Assembly (NCBI RefSeq): GCF_000568255.1
Contig: NZ_KK037166.1
Coordinates: 4,793,135-4,826,263 of the forward strand
Direction of reading: 5' to 3'
Length of the DNA stretch: 33,129 nt
Origin: Kutzneria sp. 744
GTDB taxonomy: Bacteria; Actinomycetota; Actinomycetes; Mycobacteriales; Pseudonocardiaceae
This document shows, one piece after another, positions 24,175-32,334 of this stretch (position 1 is the first letter of the stretch; each line of letters begins with the position of its first letter). A program made the position numbers and the translations under genes. The notes below the pieces were generated by a model. That model searched no databases, was not told the origin of the DNA, and saw only the letters and a list, made by a program, of their open reading frames with translations.

Positions 24175-25347
24175 TCAGTAAGTCGGCAGGCTCGGGTCGA
24201 CCTCGCGGGCCCAGGCCAACACGCCGCCGCCGACGTGCACGGCGTCTTTGAAACCAGCCTGATGCAGGGCGGCCAACGCCTCCGCGGACCGGGCGCCGGA
24301 CTTGCAGTGCAGCACCAGCGGCTTGTCCTGCGGCAGCTCGGAGAACGCCTCGCCGGACAGGATCCGGTCCTTGGGGATCAGCACCGAGCCCGGGATCTTG
24401 ACGATCTCGTACTCGTGCGGCTCCCGCACGTCGACCAGCAGGAAGTCCTCACCCGCGTCGATCTTCTGCTTGAGCTCGAGCGGCGTGATGGTGTGACCGG
24501 CGGCGGCGGACCGGGCGTCGTCGGACACGACACCGCAGAACGCCTCGTAGTCGATCAGCTCGGTGATCGGCTTGGTCTCCGGATCCTTGCGGATCTTGAT
24601 GGTGCGGTAGGTCATCTCCAGCGCGTCGTACACCATCAGGCGGCCGAGCAGCGTCTCACCGATGCCGGTGATCAGCTTGATCGCCTCGGTCACCATGATC
24701 GAGCCGATGGACGCGCACAGCACGCCCAGCACGCCGCCCTCCGCGCAGGAGGGGACCATGCCGGGAGGTGGCGGCTCGGGGTAGAGGTCGCGGTAGTTCA
24801 GGCCCTGGCCGTTGGGCGCGTCGTCCCAGAAGACGCTGGCCTGGCCCTCGAACCGGAAGATCGAGCCCCACACGTACGGCTTGCCCAGCAGCACCGCGGC
24901 GTCGTTGACCAGGTACCTGGTGGCGAAGTTGTCGGTGCCGTCCAGGATCAGGTCGTAGTCCCGGAAGACGTCGAGCGCGTTCTCCGAGTTCAGGTGCGTC
25001 TGGTGCAGAATCACCTTGACGAACGGGTTGATCTCGGCGATCGAGTCGCGGGCCGACTCGGCCTTGGGCCGTCCCACGTCGGACTGCCCGTGGATCACCT
25101 GGCGCTGCAGGTTGGACTCGTCGACGACGTCGAACTCCACGATGCCGAGCGTGCCGACCCCGGCGGCGGCCAGGTACAGCAGCGCCGGGCTGCCGAGGCC
25201 GCCGGCGCCGACGACCAGCACCTTGGCGTTCTTCAGCCGCTTCTGCCCGTCCACCCCGACATCCGGGATGATCAGGTGGCGGCTGTAGCGCTCGACCTCT
25301 TGTTTGGTCAGCTCCGCGGCTGGCTCAACGAGCGGCGGAAGCGGCAT
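24175..25347 (-). CDS. moeZ: MoeZ: adenylyltransferase/sulfurtransferase
   Basis: This 390-residue MoeZ has an N-terminal ThiF/MoeB-like adenylyltransferase and a C-terminal rhodanese. The nucleotide site is VLVVGAGGLGSPALLYLA at about residues 43-60. QRQVIHGQSDVGRPKAESA, DGTDNFATRYLVND and YRDLYPEPPPPGMVPSCAEG are highly conserved with mycobacterial MoeZ. The rhodanese active site is HCKSGARS with Cys348. MoeZ activates the C-terminal glycine of sulfur-carrier proteins and loads them with sulfur for molybdopterin, cysteine and other pathways. It lacks the zinc CxxC motif of MoeB, as usual for MoeZ. The ATG at 25347 is chosen because AGGAGG lies five bases upstream; an ATG at 25377 is the longer option. 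The surrounding gene order matches M. tuberculosis. Confidence 0.95.
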   Translation of the reverse strand: MPLPPLVEPAAELTKQEVERYSRHLIIPDVGVDGQKRLKNAKVLVVGAGGLGSPALLYLAAAGVGTLGIVEFDVVDESNLQRQVIHGQSDVGRPKAESARDSIAEINPFVKVILHQTHLNSENALDVFRDYDLILDGTDNFATRYLVNDAAVLLGKPYVWGSIFRFEGQASVFWDDAPNGQGLNYRDLYPEPPPPGMVPSCAEGGVLGVLCASIGSIMVTEAIKLITGIGETLLGRLMVYDALEMTYRTIKIRKDPETKPITELIDYEAFCGVVSDDARSAAAGHTITPLELKQKIDAGEDFLLVDVREPHEYEIVKIPGSVLIPKDRILSGEAFSELPQDKPLVLHCKSGARSAEALAALHQAGFKDAVHVGGGVLAWAREVDPSLPTY

Positions 25348-25453
25348 CTGCTCCTCCTCGACGCAGGGGGAATTCATCCTGCCCCCCCTTCAACGTCCAG
25401 CCTGCCTCAGTGTCTTCCCGGCGGGAAACTCGTCCCACAGGGTGGACAGGCCC

Positions 25454-26572
25454 TCACTGGCCGTTCTGGCCGCCGGGCGTGCCCTGGGGGTTGGGCCAGG
25501 CGTTGGGCCGGCACACCTTGCCGTCCTTGGTGACCGCCGTCCGGTTGGACGGGTCGGCCTGGTTGAGCTGCCACACGTAGTCGTCGGACACGCCGAAGGT
25601 CTGCTGCATCATCACCGGCGCCAGCCCGCCCTCGGCGCCGCAGCCCACGTGGGGGTTGCCGAACACGTGGCCGACCTCGTGGTTGATGGCGTACTCGCGG
25701 TACAGGCCGATGTCGCCGTTGAACGCCATCGCGCCGCGGATCCAGCGGGCCAGGTTGATCACGACCCGGTTGTAGTTCGGGTTCCAGCAGGAGGCCTCGT
25801 ACTGGATCTGGTAGCCGCACATGTCCGGCCGGTGGTCGGTGTTGGGCGTGGTCAGGCTGACGATGAAGTCCGGCTTCTTGAACTCCGGGCCGACCCGCTG
25901 CAGCGAGATCGAGCCGCTGCCGACCCAGCTGCGCGGGTCGGACAGGATGTTCTCCACCGTCTTGGCGAACGCGTCGTCGCCGCCGTAGGCCGCCTGGTCG
26001 ATGCCGTCCTCGACGGCGATCGCGTAGTGGTACAGCTTCGAGCCGCCGCCGACCTTCTGGCCGCTGCCCGCCACCAGGCGCCAGGTGCCGCTGCCGGCCT
26101 GCGGGAACGCGTCGCCCTGCGGCAGCACGGCGGTCCCCGTCTTCGGGTCCACCGGCACCGCTGAGTTCTCGGTCGCGGCCGGCGGGCCGCTGGTCGTCGT
26201 GACCGGGTTCTGCGCGGCCAGGCCGTCGACGCCGCTGGGGTCGGAGGAGGCCGGCGTGCGGGCCACGTTGAACACCACGAGCGCCGTGACCACCACGAGC
26301 ACCGGCAGGGCATAGACCCGCCAGCCGTAGGTCGCGGCGAAGCCCTTCACGCCCTTGCGGGGCGGCTTGCCCCGGCCCGGCTCGGCCAGCTCGTCCTCGG
26401 AGCGCTCCGGCCGCCACTTGGCGGCCAGCGGCTCCGCCGCGGTGCGGCGGCCGCCGTTGCGGTAGCGCTCCTCCGGGGGGCGACGGCTGGTCGCGGGACG
26501 GATCGGCGACACGTTGCTGGGCTTCGCGGGGCTGCCCTCGCTGCCACGGCCTTCCTGTGTCGTCCGAGTCAC
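25454..26572 (-). CDS. DUF3152 membrane-anchored metzincin-like protein
   Basis: This ~372-residue protein has a polar, Arg-rich N-terminus, a single membrane helix at about residues 84-104 (ALPVLVVVTALVVFNVA) and an extracytoplasmic C-terminal domain. The latter carries HEVGHVFGNPH (H298, E299, H302, H308), the metzincin zinc signature HExxHxxGxxH, with a Met-containing APVMMQQ behind it. DUF3152 members, such as Rv3207c beside moeZ, are therefore possible secreted zinc peptidases, although no substrate is known. Cys pairs (MCGYQ, ASCWN, VGCGAE, KVCRP) suggest disulfides. The GTG at 26572 is preferred, with ATG 26590 as alternative; neither has a strong ribosome site. It follows the hydrolase at 26619 on the same strand. 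Confidence 0.85.
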   Translation of the reverse strand: MTRTTQEGRGSEGSPAKPSNVSPIRPATSRRPPEERYRNGGRRTAAEPLAAKWRPERSEDELAEPGRGKPPRKGVKGFAATYGWRVYALPVLVVVTALVVFNVARTPASSDPSGVDGLAAQNPVTTTSGPPAATENSAVPVDPKTGTAVLPQGDAFPQAGSGTWRLVAGSGQKVGGGSKLYHYAIAVEDGIDQAAYGGDDAFAKTVENILSDPRSWVGSGSISLQRVGPEFKKPDFIVSLTTPNTDHRPDMCGYQIQYEASCWNPNYNRVVINLARWIRGAMAFNGDIGLYREYAINHEVGHVFGNPHVGCGAEGGLAPVMMQQTFGVSDDYVWQLNQADPSNRTAVTKDGKVCRPNAWPNPQGTPGGQNGQ

Positions 26573-26618
26573 CGACTCAGAGTGCCACATCCGTGACGGC
26601 CCGCCACGCAGGCCGGGC

Positions 26619-27650
26619 TCACCAGTTGCCCCGGTCCATGGCCTCCCACATGCCCAGCACGGCCCGCGCCACCGTGACCGGCCGTTCGATCTGGGCGCAG
26701 TGTCCGACGCGGGGCAGAACCAGCAGGCGACCGCGTTGCAGCAGCTGAGCGGTCCTCGGCCCCTTGCGCACGCTGACCAGTCGGTCCTGCGTGCCCCACA
26801 CCACCAGGGAAGGGGCCGTGACCTTGGGCACCACCCGCCACATCGATCGATGGGCCGGGGCCAACCAAGATCGGATCAACCCGATCGTGGTGGCCGCGAG
26901 GGCCGAGGAGTAGTACGGGTTGTTGTTGCGCTCGATCGTCTCGCGCACGCCCTCGTCGATCCGGTTCTCCGGGATCACCGAGGGACGGGCGAAGCACAGG
27001 CGCAGGATCTGCAGCGACTGCTCGCGCGGCGTCATCGCGGCCAGGCGGCGGCGCACCCCCGTGCCGATGAACGGCACGAAGGCCAGCGGCATCATCGGAT
27101 TGGCGCAGCGCCGCGGGTCCGGGCGCAGGTCGGGGACGGCCGGCGAGACCAGGGTCAGCGAGCGCACCAGGTCCGGGCGCTCGGCCGCGACGGCCAGCGA
27201 GATCGCGCCGCCCATCGAGTTGCCGAACAGGTGCACCGGGCCGCCCAGGCCGTCGAGGAAGCGGACCACGGTGTCGGTGTGCGTGGCCATGCTGAAGTCG
27301 TAGCCGTCCGGCGGCGGGGTGCGGCCGAAGCCCGGCAGGTCGAGGGCGATGCCGTTGACCTGGCCGGACAGCTGGCCCATCAGGTCCGTCCAGTTGGTGG
27401 ACGAGCCGCCGAGGCCGTGCACGAAGACCGCCGTCGGGGCCGCCGGGTTCGGGGCCGGGGTGCGGCGGACGTGCATCGTGACGTCGCCCGAGGTCATCAG
27501 CTCGCCCGGCCACGGCGGGATCGACAGGTCCAGCGGCGGCAGCGGCGCCGTCGAGAGGGGCACGCTGGTCAGCGACTGCGTCCGCGGGCGCGCGGGCAGG
27601 GTCAGCGGGATGCCGGCTCCGAGAGGCGCGGCCGCGGATACGGTCGTCAT
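26619..27650 (-). CDS. Alpha/beta hydrolase
   Basis: This 343-residue alpha/beta-hydrolase fold protein has the oxyanion-hole motif FVHGLGGSSTNW and the nucleophile elbow GNSMGG. The acid is in WGTQDRLV and the histidine in VGHCAQIE. The N-terminal 60 residues are low-complexity and Pro/Ala-rich (LPARPRTQSLTSVPLST) without a clear signal peptide. The C-terminus fits the standard epoxide-hydrolase/lipase-like fold. The substrate is unknown. The ATG at 27650 is chosen because a GAAGG lies just upstream and the preceding frame has no family homology. It sits between DUF3152 and the divergent TetR gene; such a hydrolase is absent at this place in M. tuberculosis, so it may be an addition to the conserved backbone. 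Confidence 0.8.
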   Translation of the reverse strand: MTTVSAAAPLGAGIPLTLPARPRTQSLTSVPLSTAPLPPLDLSIPPWPGELMTSGDVTMHVRRTPAPNPAAPTAVFVHGLGGSSTNWTDLMGQLSGQVNGIALDLPGFGRTPPPDGYDFSMATHTDTVVRFLDGLGGPVHLFGNSMGGAISLAVAAERPDLVRSLTLVSPAVPDLRPDPRRCANPMMPLAFVPFIGTGVRRRLAAMTPREQSLQILRLCFARPSVIPENRIDEGVRETIERNNNPYYSSALAATTIGLIRSWLAPAHRSMWRVVPKVTAPSLVVWGTQDRLVSVRKGPRTAQLLQRGRLLVLPRVGHCAQIERPVTVARAVLGMWEAMDRGNW

Positions 27651-27821
27651 GCCTTCATGATGCCTCGTGGACTCCCCGGGTTCACCTTCTGAGCGAGGTT
27701 GCGACACCTTCCGTACACCTGAAGCCGCAGGGAGCTCACCACAGGCCGCTACCGACGAGTAAGGTTTGGTCACCCGGCCGATCTGACTCGATCAGGGTGG
27801 GCGACGCTGGCGGGAGGCGAG

Positions 27822-28448
27822 ATGACGGAGACGGCACAACAGGGCATCGGGCGCGGTGTGCGGCTGCCCAGGTCGGCACGACGCGCCCAGCTGCTGGCCG
27901 CCGCGCAGGACGTGTTCGTGGCCAACGGCTACCACGCCGCCGCCATGGACGAGATCGCCGAACGGGCCGGCGTCAGCAAGCCCGTGCTGTACCAGCACTT
28001 CCCCGGCAAGCTCGAGCTCTACCTCGCCCTGCTCGAGAGCCACGTCGACGCCCTGGTCGCCTCCGTCCGCCAGGCCATGGAGTCCACCACCGACAACAAG
28101 CAGCGCGTGGTGGCCGCCGTGTCCGCCTTCTACGACTTCGTCGACAACGAGGGCCAGGCCTACCGCATGGTCTTCGAGTCCGACCTCCGCGGCGAGCCCG
28201 CCGTCCAGCAGGCCATCGAGCGCGCCACCTCGGCCAGCGTCGACGCCATCACCGAGACCATCATGGCCGACGCCGCCCTCGACCGTGACCGCGCTCGCCT
28301 GCTCGCCGTCGGCCTCACCGGTTTGTCGCAGGTCACCGCCCGCTTCTGGCTCGACACCGACCGCCGCGTGCCCAAGGAGGACGCCGTCCTGCTGGCCTCC
28401 ACCCTGGCCTGGCGCGGCATCGGCGGCGGCTTCCCGCTCCAGCACTGA
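27822..28448 (+). CDS. TetR-family regulator
   Basis: This 208-residue TetR/AcrR-like repressor has an N-terminal helix-turn-helix at about residues 20-65 (AAQDVFVANGYHAAAMDEIA, then ERAGVSKPVLYQHFPGKLEL). The C-terminal domain is helical and probably binds a ligand. The place next to DUF3152 and moeZ matches Rv3208 in M. tuberculosis, a well-conserved TetR of unknown ligand. A GGGAGGCGAG sequence just before the ATG gives a good ribosome site. It diverges from the hydrolase at 26619 with 171 bp between, where its operator should lie. The stop is followed by a palindromic dispersed repeat. Confidence 0.85.
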   Translation: MTETAQQGIGRGVRLPRSARRAQLLAAAQDVFVANGYHAAAMDEIAERAGVSKPVLYQHFPGKLELYLALLESHVDALVASVRQAMESTTDNKQRVVAAVSAFYDFVDNEGQAYRMVFESDLRGEPAVQQAIERATSASVDAITETIMADAALDRDRARLLAVGLTGLSQVTARFWLDTDRRVPKEDAVLLASTLAWRGIGGGFPLQH

Positions 28449-28454
28449 GTTTTC

Positions 28455-28607
28455 GGCGCCGCCTTCGGCGTCGCGGCTCGGCCCCCGGGTAGCCGACGCC
28501 TCGCCCTTGCCGAATTTCGCCCGCCGCATCGGCTCGGGTGGGTGGGCGCGTCGGGTGGCGGCGGCCGAAATCCGGCAACCGGGCGAAGCATCGGCGGGGC
28601 CTCGCGG
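28455..28607. repeat. Dispersed palindromic intergenic repeat, copy 2
   Basis: This copy follows the TetR stop by a few bases. It has the same parts as copy 1 at 10884-11028: the GGCGCCGCCTTCGGCGTCGC head, inverted arms (28508-28527 and 28558-28577, two mismatches) around the shared loop ATCGGCTCGGGTGGGTG, and the tail module ACCGGGCGAAGC...GGCCTCGCG. The loop and head are nearly identical in both copies although they are 17.5 kb apart. The remaining gene-free DNA to 28838 holds only the two DnaA-like boxes below and small hairpins. Confidence 0.75.
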
Positions 28608-28796
28608 ATGTCACCGGGAATCCGACTGCCCGAAAGTGGCAACCGAAAGGCCAGGCCCCCATAGCCTGCCCAGCACGGTGTGGGCGGCGTCTATGCACCC
28701 CAGCAACGGGAAACAGCCCCCACCGCTCCCTGGGGAGGCGTCCCCTGAGCCATCGTATCGCCGCGGATCGATGGGCGATCTTGGAACGGGGTTGCC

Positions 28797-28823
28797 TGTG
28801 GATAGGTCGGGGGGTGTGGATAA
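28797..28823. promoter_or_regulatory. Two DnaA-box-like nonamers
   Basis: TGTGGATAG (28797-28805) and TGTGGATAA (28815-28823) stand in the same orientation 18 bp apart. The second is the complement of the classic TTATCCACA box. No other origin features are visible, so these would be accessory DnaA sites at most. Confidence 0.4.
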
Positions 28824-28838
28824 GCGGGAAAGGGCCGG

Positions 28839-29720
28839 TCAGACCAGGTGGACGACCTGCCAGAGCTTGCGGCTGGGGCCGTCGATGAGGGTGTTCTCGT
28901 CGAGGAACGACACCAGCTTGGAGCCGGCCCAGCGCAACGTCTCCTGGTAGTGGGGATTGGCCCAGGCGACGCGGCGGGCCTCGTACGGATCGAGCCCGAC
29001 GGAGCGGTACACCCGGGGGTGGATCAGGGACCGGGTGACGATGTACGCGGTCCGGGCGAGCATGAAGCGGTGGTAGGCCAGCGCCGCCCGCGACAGGCCG
29101 GGAGTGCCGCGCAGGACCTCCTCCCGGGCGTAGCGGACGTGGCGGGCCTCCTCGATGACGTGGATACGGTTGACCATGCGCACGAGGGGCTGCACGGAGG
29201 AGTCGTTCATGGACTCGCGCTGGAGGGCGTCGGTGATCTCCTCGGCGACGAGGATGCCGGCGAACATGGAGGGGCCGAAGGCGATGTTCTTGAAGATGCG
29301 GCCGAGGCGCAGGGCGGTGCGGCCGGGGCCGTAGGCGGGGCAGCCGACCTTCTCGATGAGACGGGCGAACATCACGGAGTGGCGGCACTCGTCGGCGACC
29401 TCGGTGAGGGCGTACTGGGTGTGCCGCGCAAGGGGATCGGCGTCGTAGGAGTGGCGGACGAGCAGCTCCATGAGGATGACCTCGAACCAGATGCCGACGC
29501 TGGCGATGCTGGCCAGCTCGTGCTTGGTGAGCTCGATGCGCTGCTCGACGGAAAGCCCGTCCCACAAAGGGGTTCCGTAGAGGGAACAGCGGTGCGCGGG
29601 CAGGAAGTACTTGTCGGGCGCGAGGTCGGCGTCCCAGTCGATGTCGACGTCAGGGTCGTACGACCGGTCGGCTGACGACTTGAGCAGGCGCTCGGCGGTG
29701 CGCTCGCGGTCGGCGATCAT
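28839..29720 (-). CDS. AurF-like diiron protein, paralogue 1
   Basis: This 293-residue protein has a ferritin-like fold of the AurF (p-aminobenzoate N-oxygenase) family. Predicted diiron ligands are E68, E111, H114, E160, H187, E191 and H194, seen in KHELAS, ADECRHSVMF, VAEEITD, RIHVIEEARHVRYAREE. This is the full seven-ligand set expected of AurF. Family members oxidise amines or other substrates with O2 and two irons. It is about 60% alike to paralogue 2 at 30595 by eye, with all ligands five residues shifted, so the two come from one ancestor. The ATG (29720) overlaps the hydrolase stop (ATGA). It is third gene of the operon with paralogue 2 and the hydrolase. The substrate is unknown. Confidence 0.85.
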   Translation of the reverse strand: MIADRERTAERLLKSSADRSYDPDVDIDWDADLAPDKYFLPAHRCSLYGTPLWDGLSVEQRIELTKHELASIASVGIWFEVILMELLVRHSYDADPLARHTQYALTEVADECRHSVMFARLIEKVGCPAYGPGRTALRLGRIFKNIAFGPSMFAGILVAEEITDALQRESMNDSSVQPLVRMVNRIHVIEEARHVRYAREEVLRGTPGLSRAALAYHRFMLARTAYIVTRSLIHPRVYRSVGLDPYEARRVAWANPHYQETLRWAGSKLVSFLDENTLIDGPSRKLWQVVHLV

Positions 29721-30598
29721 GCGAGTCCTCCGATCCTGGCGGTCACTTCGAGACTGCGTTCGAGCGGGAGCATGTGCCCGGCGCCGGGATAGATCACGAG
29801 CTCGGACGAGGGCAGTTCCCCTGCTATCACACGGGAATGCCCGACGGGCGTGAGGCGGTCGGCGCCACCGGCGAGCACAAGCGTTGGGATGTCACGGAAA
29901 ACGGCCAGCGCGGCGCGGCGGTCGTGGTCGCCGAGGGAGGCCCGAAAGCCGACCATGGACGCGGGATGCACGCGGGCGACCTGCTCGGCGGCCGAGGCGA
30001 CGTCCTCACGTCGGGGATGCCGACCGAACAGGAGCCAGCGCAGGCCGGGCTCGGCCAGCCGGGGCTTGGCCAACAGCGCCCGGTGCTCGACCCGAGCCAG
30101 CCTGGCGTTCACGGCACCTTCGCCGCGCATGACGACCCGGGCGACAGGCGCCGGCAGGCCCAGCGTCAAAGCGTCCAGGCCGCCGGAAGACGTCGCTACG
30201 AAAGCGGCCCCGGTCACGCGAGACGCAACCAGGTCCGGGTTTCGTTCGGCCAGGGCCATCATGGTCATGCCGCCGATGGAATGCCCGGCCAGCACGACGG
30301 GACCGGTGGGAACCCGGTCGGCGATCAACTCCGCCAGGTCGTCGGCCAACTGCGCGATGGTGGCCGTGCCGAAGGGAGCGGGCGCCGAACCGCCGTGCCC
30401 GCGATGGTCGAAGCGCAGCACCCGGACGGTCCGGGACAGCGTCGACGCGACGCGGTCCCACGACGTGTGGTCCAGAGTCCAGGCGTGCACCAGGACCACA
30501 GTTGCCACAGCGTCCTCGGGACCCTCATCGACCACGTGCAACGCGGTGCCGTCCGAGGTGACGAACCGGCCGCGGGCGGCCGTGTCCCACGGCGTCAC
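29717..30598 (-). CDS. Alpha/beta hydrolase between the two AurF-like genes
   Basis: This 293-residue alpha/beta-hydrolase has the oxyanion motif VLVHAWTLDHTSW and the elbow GHSIGG with Ser107. The acid is in LAGGADRLTPVGHS and the His in GAGHMLPLERS. The GTG at 30598 overlaps the stop of the preceding AurF-like gene (GTGA), and its stop overlaps the next AurF-like start (ATGA). It is thus translated with both diiron proteins and probably acts on the same metabolite, for instance opening an ester, lactone or epoxide. A longer frame from 30691 runs into paralogue 2 and is rejected. No signal peptide. The chemistry is inferred from context only. Confidence 0.8.
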   Translation of the reverse strand: MTPWDTAARGRFVTSDGTALHVVDEGPEDAVATVVLVHAWTLDHTSWDRVASTLSRTVRVLRFDHRGHGGSAPAPFGTATIAQLADDLAELIADRVPTGPVVLAGHSIGGMTMMALAERNPDLVASRVTGAAFVATSSGGLDALTLGLPAPVARVVMRGEGAVNARLARVEHRALLAKPRLAEPGLRWLLFGRHPRREDVASAAEQVARVHPASMVGFRASLGDHDRRAALAVFRDIPTLVLAGGADRLTPVGHSRVIAGELPSSELVIYPGAGHMLPLERSLEVTARIGGLA

Positions 30599-31494
30599 CG
30601 AACGAGGAACGACTTGCGCCACAACGACATCCCCGGGTGACCGACGAGACCCACCTCGCCGAGGAAGCTCATGATCCGCTCGCCGGCCCACTCGATGGTG
30701 TCCCGGTACTGCGGGTTGTTCAGCGCGGCCTCGGCGCCGACCTTCGGATCGATGCCGACCGAGGCGTACACCCGCGGGTTGATGATGCTGCGGCAGATGA
30801 AAAAGCCGACCAGGGCGGTGAGTTCACGCTGGTACGCCAACTCGGTGCGCCCCATGCCCGCCATGCCCCGCACGACCTCCTCCCGGGCGAACCGGACGTG
30901 CCGCGCCTCCTCCAGGACGTGGATCCGGTTGACCATGCGGACCAGCGGCTGCACCGACTCGTCCTGCATGGCCTCGCGCTGCATGCGGTCCAGCACCTCC
31001 TCGGCGACGAGGATGGAGCCGTACATCGCCGGCCCGTAGCCGATGACCGGCAGCAGCTTGCCCAGCCGGTGCACGTGGCGCCGCGGCCCGTAGGCGGGGC
31101 AGCCGATGCGCTCGACCATGCGGGCGAACATCGTCGAGTGTCGACACTCGTCGGCGACCTCGGTGAGGGCGTACTGTGCGTGCCGCGTGGTGGGGTCCGC
31201 GTTGTAGACGGCTTTGACCAGCATCTGCATCAGCAGCACCTCGAACCACAGGCCGACGCTGGCCACACTGGCCACCTCGTGCTTGGTGAGTTCGATGCGC
31301 TGCGGCACGGTCAGGCCGTCCCACAGCGCGGTGCCGTACAGCGAACTGCGGTGCTGCGGGATGAAGTACTTGTCCTCGGCCAGCGGCGCCGCCCAGTCGA
31401 TGTCCACCTCGGGGTCGTAGAACTTGTCGGCCGAGGAGTTGAGCAGCCGTTCGGCGGTCTTCTCCCGGTCGGCGACCTTCAACGATCGAGCCAT
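30595..31494 (-). CDS. AurF-like diiron protein, paralogue 2
   Basis: This 299-residue AurF-like protein is first in the AurF-hydrolase-AurF operon. Predicted ligands are E73, E116, H119, E165, H192, E196 and H199 (KHEVAS, DECRHSTMF, VAEEVLD, RIHVLEEARHVRFAREE), the complete set of the family. The N-terminal REKTAERLLNSSADKFYDPE is shared with paralogue 1. The ATG at 31494 has GGAGG four bases upstream. The gene diverges from a TetR regulator at 31564, and the 69-bp gap holds a clear palindrome, so both are probably under that repressor. Like AurF it may catalyse N-oxygenation or a related O2-dependent step; a paired diiron and hydrolase pathway is inferred. The gene is in the cytosol. Confidence 0.85.
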   Translation of the reverse strand: MARSLKVADREKTAERLLNSSADKFYDPEVDIDWAAPLAEDKYFIPQHRSSLYGTALWDGLTVPQRIELTKHEVASVASVGLWFEVLLMQMLVKAVYNADPTTRHAQYALTEVADECRHSTMFARMVERIGCPAYGPRRHVHRLGKLLPVIGYGPAMYGSILVAEEVLDRMQREAMQDESVQPLVRMVNRIHVLEEARHVRFAREEVVRGMAGMGRTELAYQRELTALVGFFICRSIINPRVYASVGIDPKVGAEAALNNPQYRDTIEWAGERIMSFLGEVGLVGHPGMSLWRKSFLVR

Positions 31495-31524
31495 CGCTCC
31501 TCCGCTCGGTCCAGTCGGATTAGT

Positions 31525-31545
31525 GTTACCGGAAGTAACGGTAAC
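31525..31545. promoter_or_regulatory. TetR operator between aurF-like operon and tetR
   Basis: GTTACCG-GAAGTAA-CGGTAAC is a perfect 7+7 inverted repeat, with an inner GTTAC/GTAAC pair. It lies in the 69-bp gap between divergent starts (31494 and 31564), where a self-regulating TetR protein would be expected to bind. Confidence 0.7.
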
Positions 31546-31563
31546 TCTGGTAGCGTGGGTCAC

Positions 31564-32334
31564 ATGGGTCGAGCTGTCAAGAGGTCGCCGGACGGTGGGG
31601 ACGCACGCCGAGAGCGGTGGCGGGCGCACCGCGAGGCCAGGCGCGAGGAGTTCGTCGACGCCACCATCCGGGCCCTGACCAAGCACGGCCCCGAGGTCGG
31701 CATGGACGAGATCGCGGCCGAGGCCGGCGTGACCAAACCCGTGCTGTACCGGCACTTCGCCGACAAGTCCGACCTGTATCTCGCGGTCGGCCAGCGCGGC
31801 ACCGACCTGCTGATGAACCGGCTCAAGCCGGCCCTGGTCGACGACGGCACGCCGTACGAGCGGATCTATCGCGCGGTGGACTCCTATCTGGCCACCATCG
31901 AGGAGTTCCCGGAGCTCTACCACTTCGTCGTGCGGCGCTCGTTCACCGACAAGCCGGTCGAGACGGACATCGCCACCGAGGACAAGCGGATCATCGCCAA
32001 CACGCTGGCCCGCCTGCTCGGCGACTACCTGCGGGCGTTCGACATGGACTCCGGCGGCGCCGAGCCGTGGGCGCACGCGGCGGTCGGCATGGTGCAGAGC
32101 GCGGGCGACTGGTGGCTGGAGCGGCAGTCCATGACCAGGCAGGGCCTGAGCGACTACCTGACGAAGATCATCTGGTTCGCGGTGGACGGCCTGCTGCGCT
32201 CCGGCGGCATCACCATCGACCCGCAGACGCCGCTGAGCCTGGAGGCCAACCCGCCGCTGCGGCTCGTGCCGGGCAAGACGCCGCCGGCCAAGACACAGGG
32301 AGAGACCGGGGATGACCGACGAGCACGGGGATGA
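31564..32334 (+). CDS. TetR-family regulator of the AurF-like operon
   Basis: This 256-residue TetR-like protein has a helix-turn-helix at about residues 28-75 (EEFVDATIRALTKHGPEVG, MDEIAAEAGVTKPVLYRHF). The C-terminal part is a longer helical ligand domain with a Pro-rich tail. It diverges from the AurF-like operon with a perfect palindromic operator between them, so it probably represses both directions and is released by a small molecule linked to the operon's chemistry. No ribosome site precedes the ATG; a TAGCGT element eight bases upstream suggests a leaderless transcript. Its 3' end overlaps the DUF4873 start by 23 bases, so that gene belongs to the same transcript. Confidence 0.8.
   Translation: MGRAVKRSPDGGDARRERWRAHREARREEFVDATIRALTKHGPEVGMDEIAAEAGVTKPVLYRHFADKSDLYLAVGQRGTDLLMNRLKPALVDDGTPYERIYRAVDSYLATIEEFPELYHFVVRRSFTDKPVETDIATEDKRIIANTLARLLGDYLRAFDMDSGGAEPWAHAAVGMVQSAGDWWLERQSMTRQGLSDYLTKIIWFAVDGLLRSGGITIDPQTPLSLEANPPLRLVPGKTPPAKTQGETGDDRRARG

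Noticed and set aside
28797-28823. Replication origin at the DnaA-like boxes
   Set aside because: Only two boxes, with no dnaA/dnaN neighbours and no AT-rich unwinding region.
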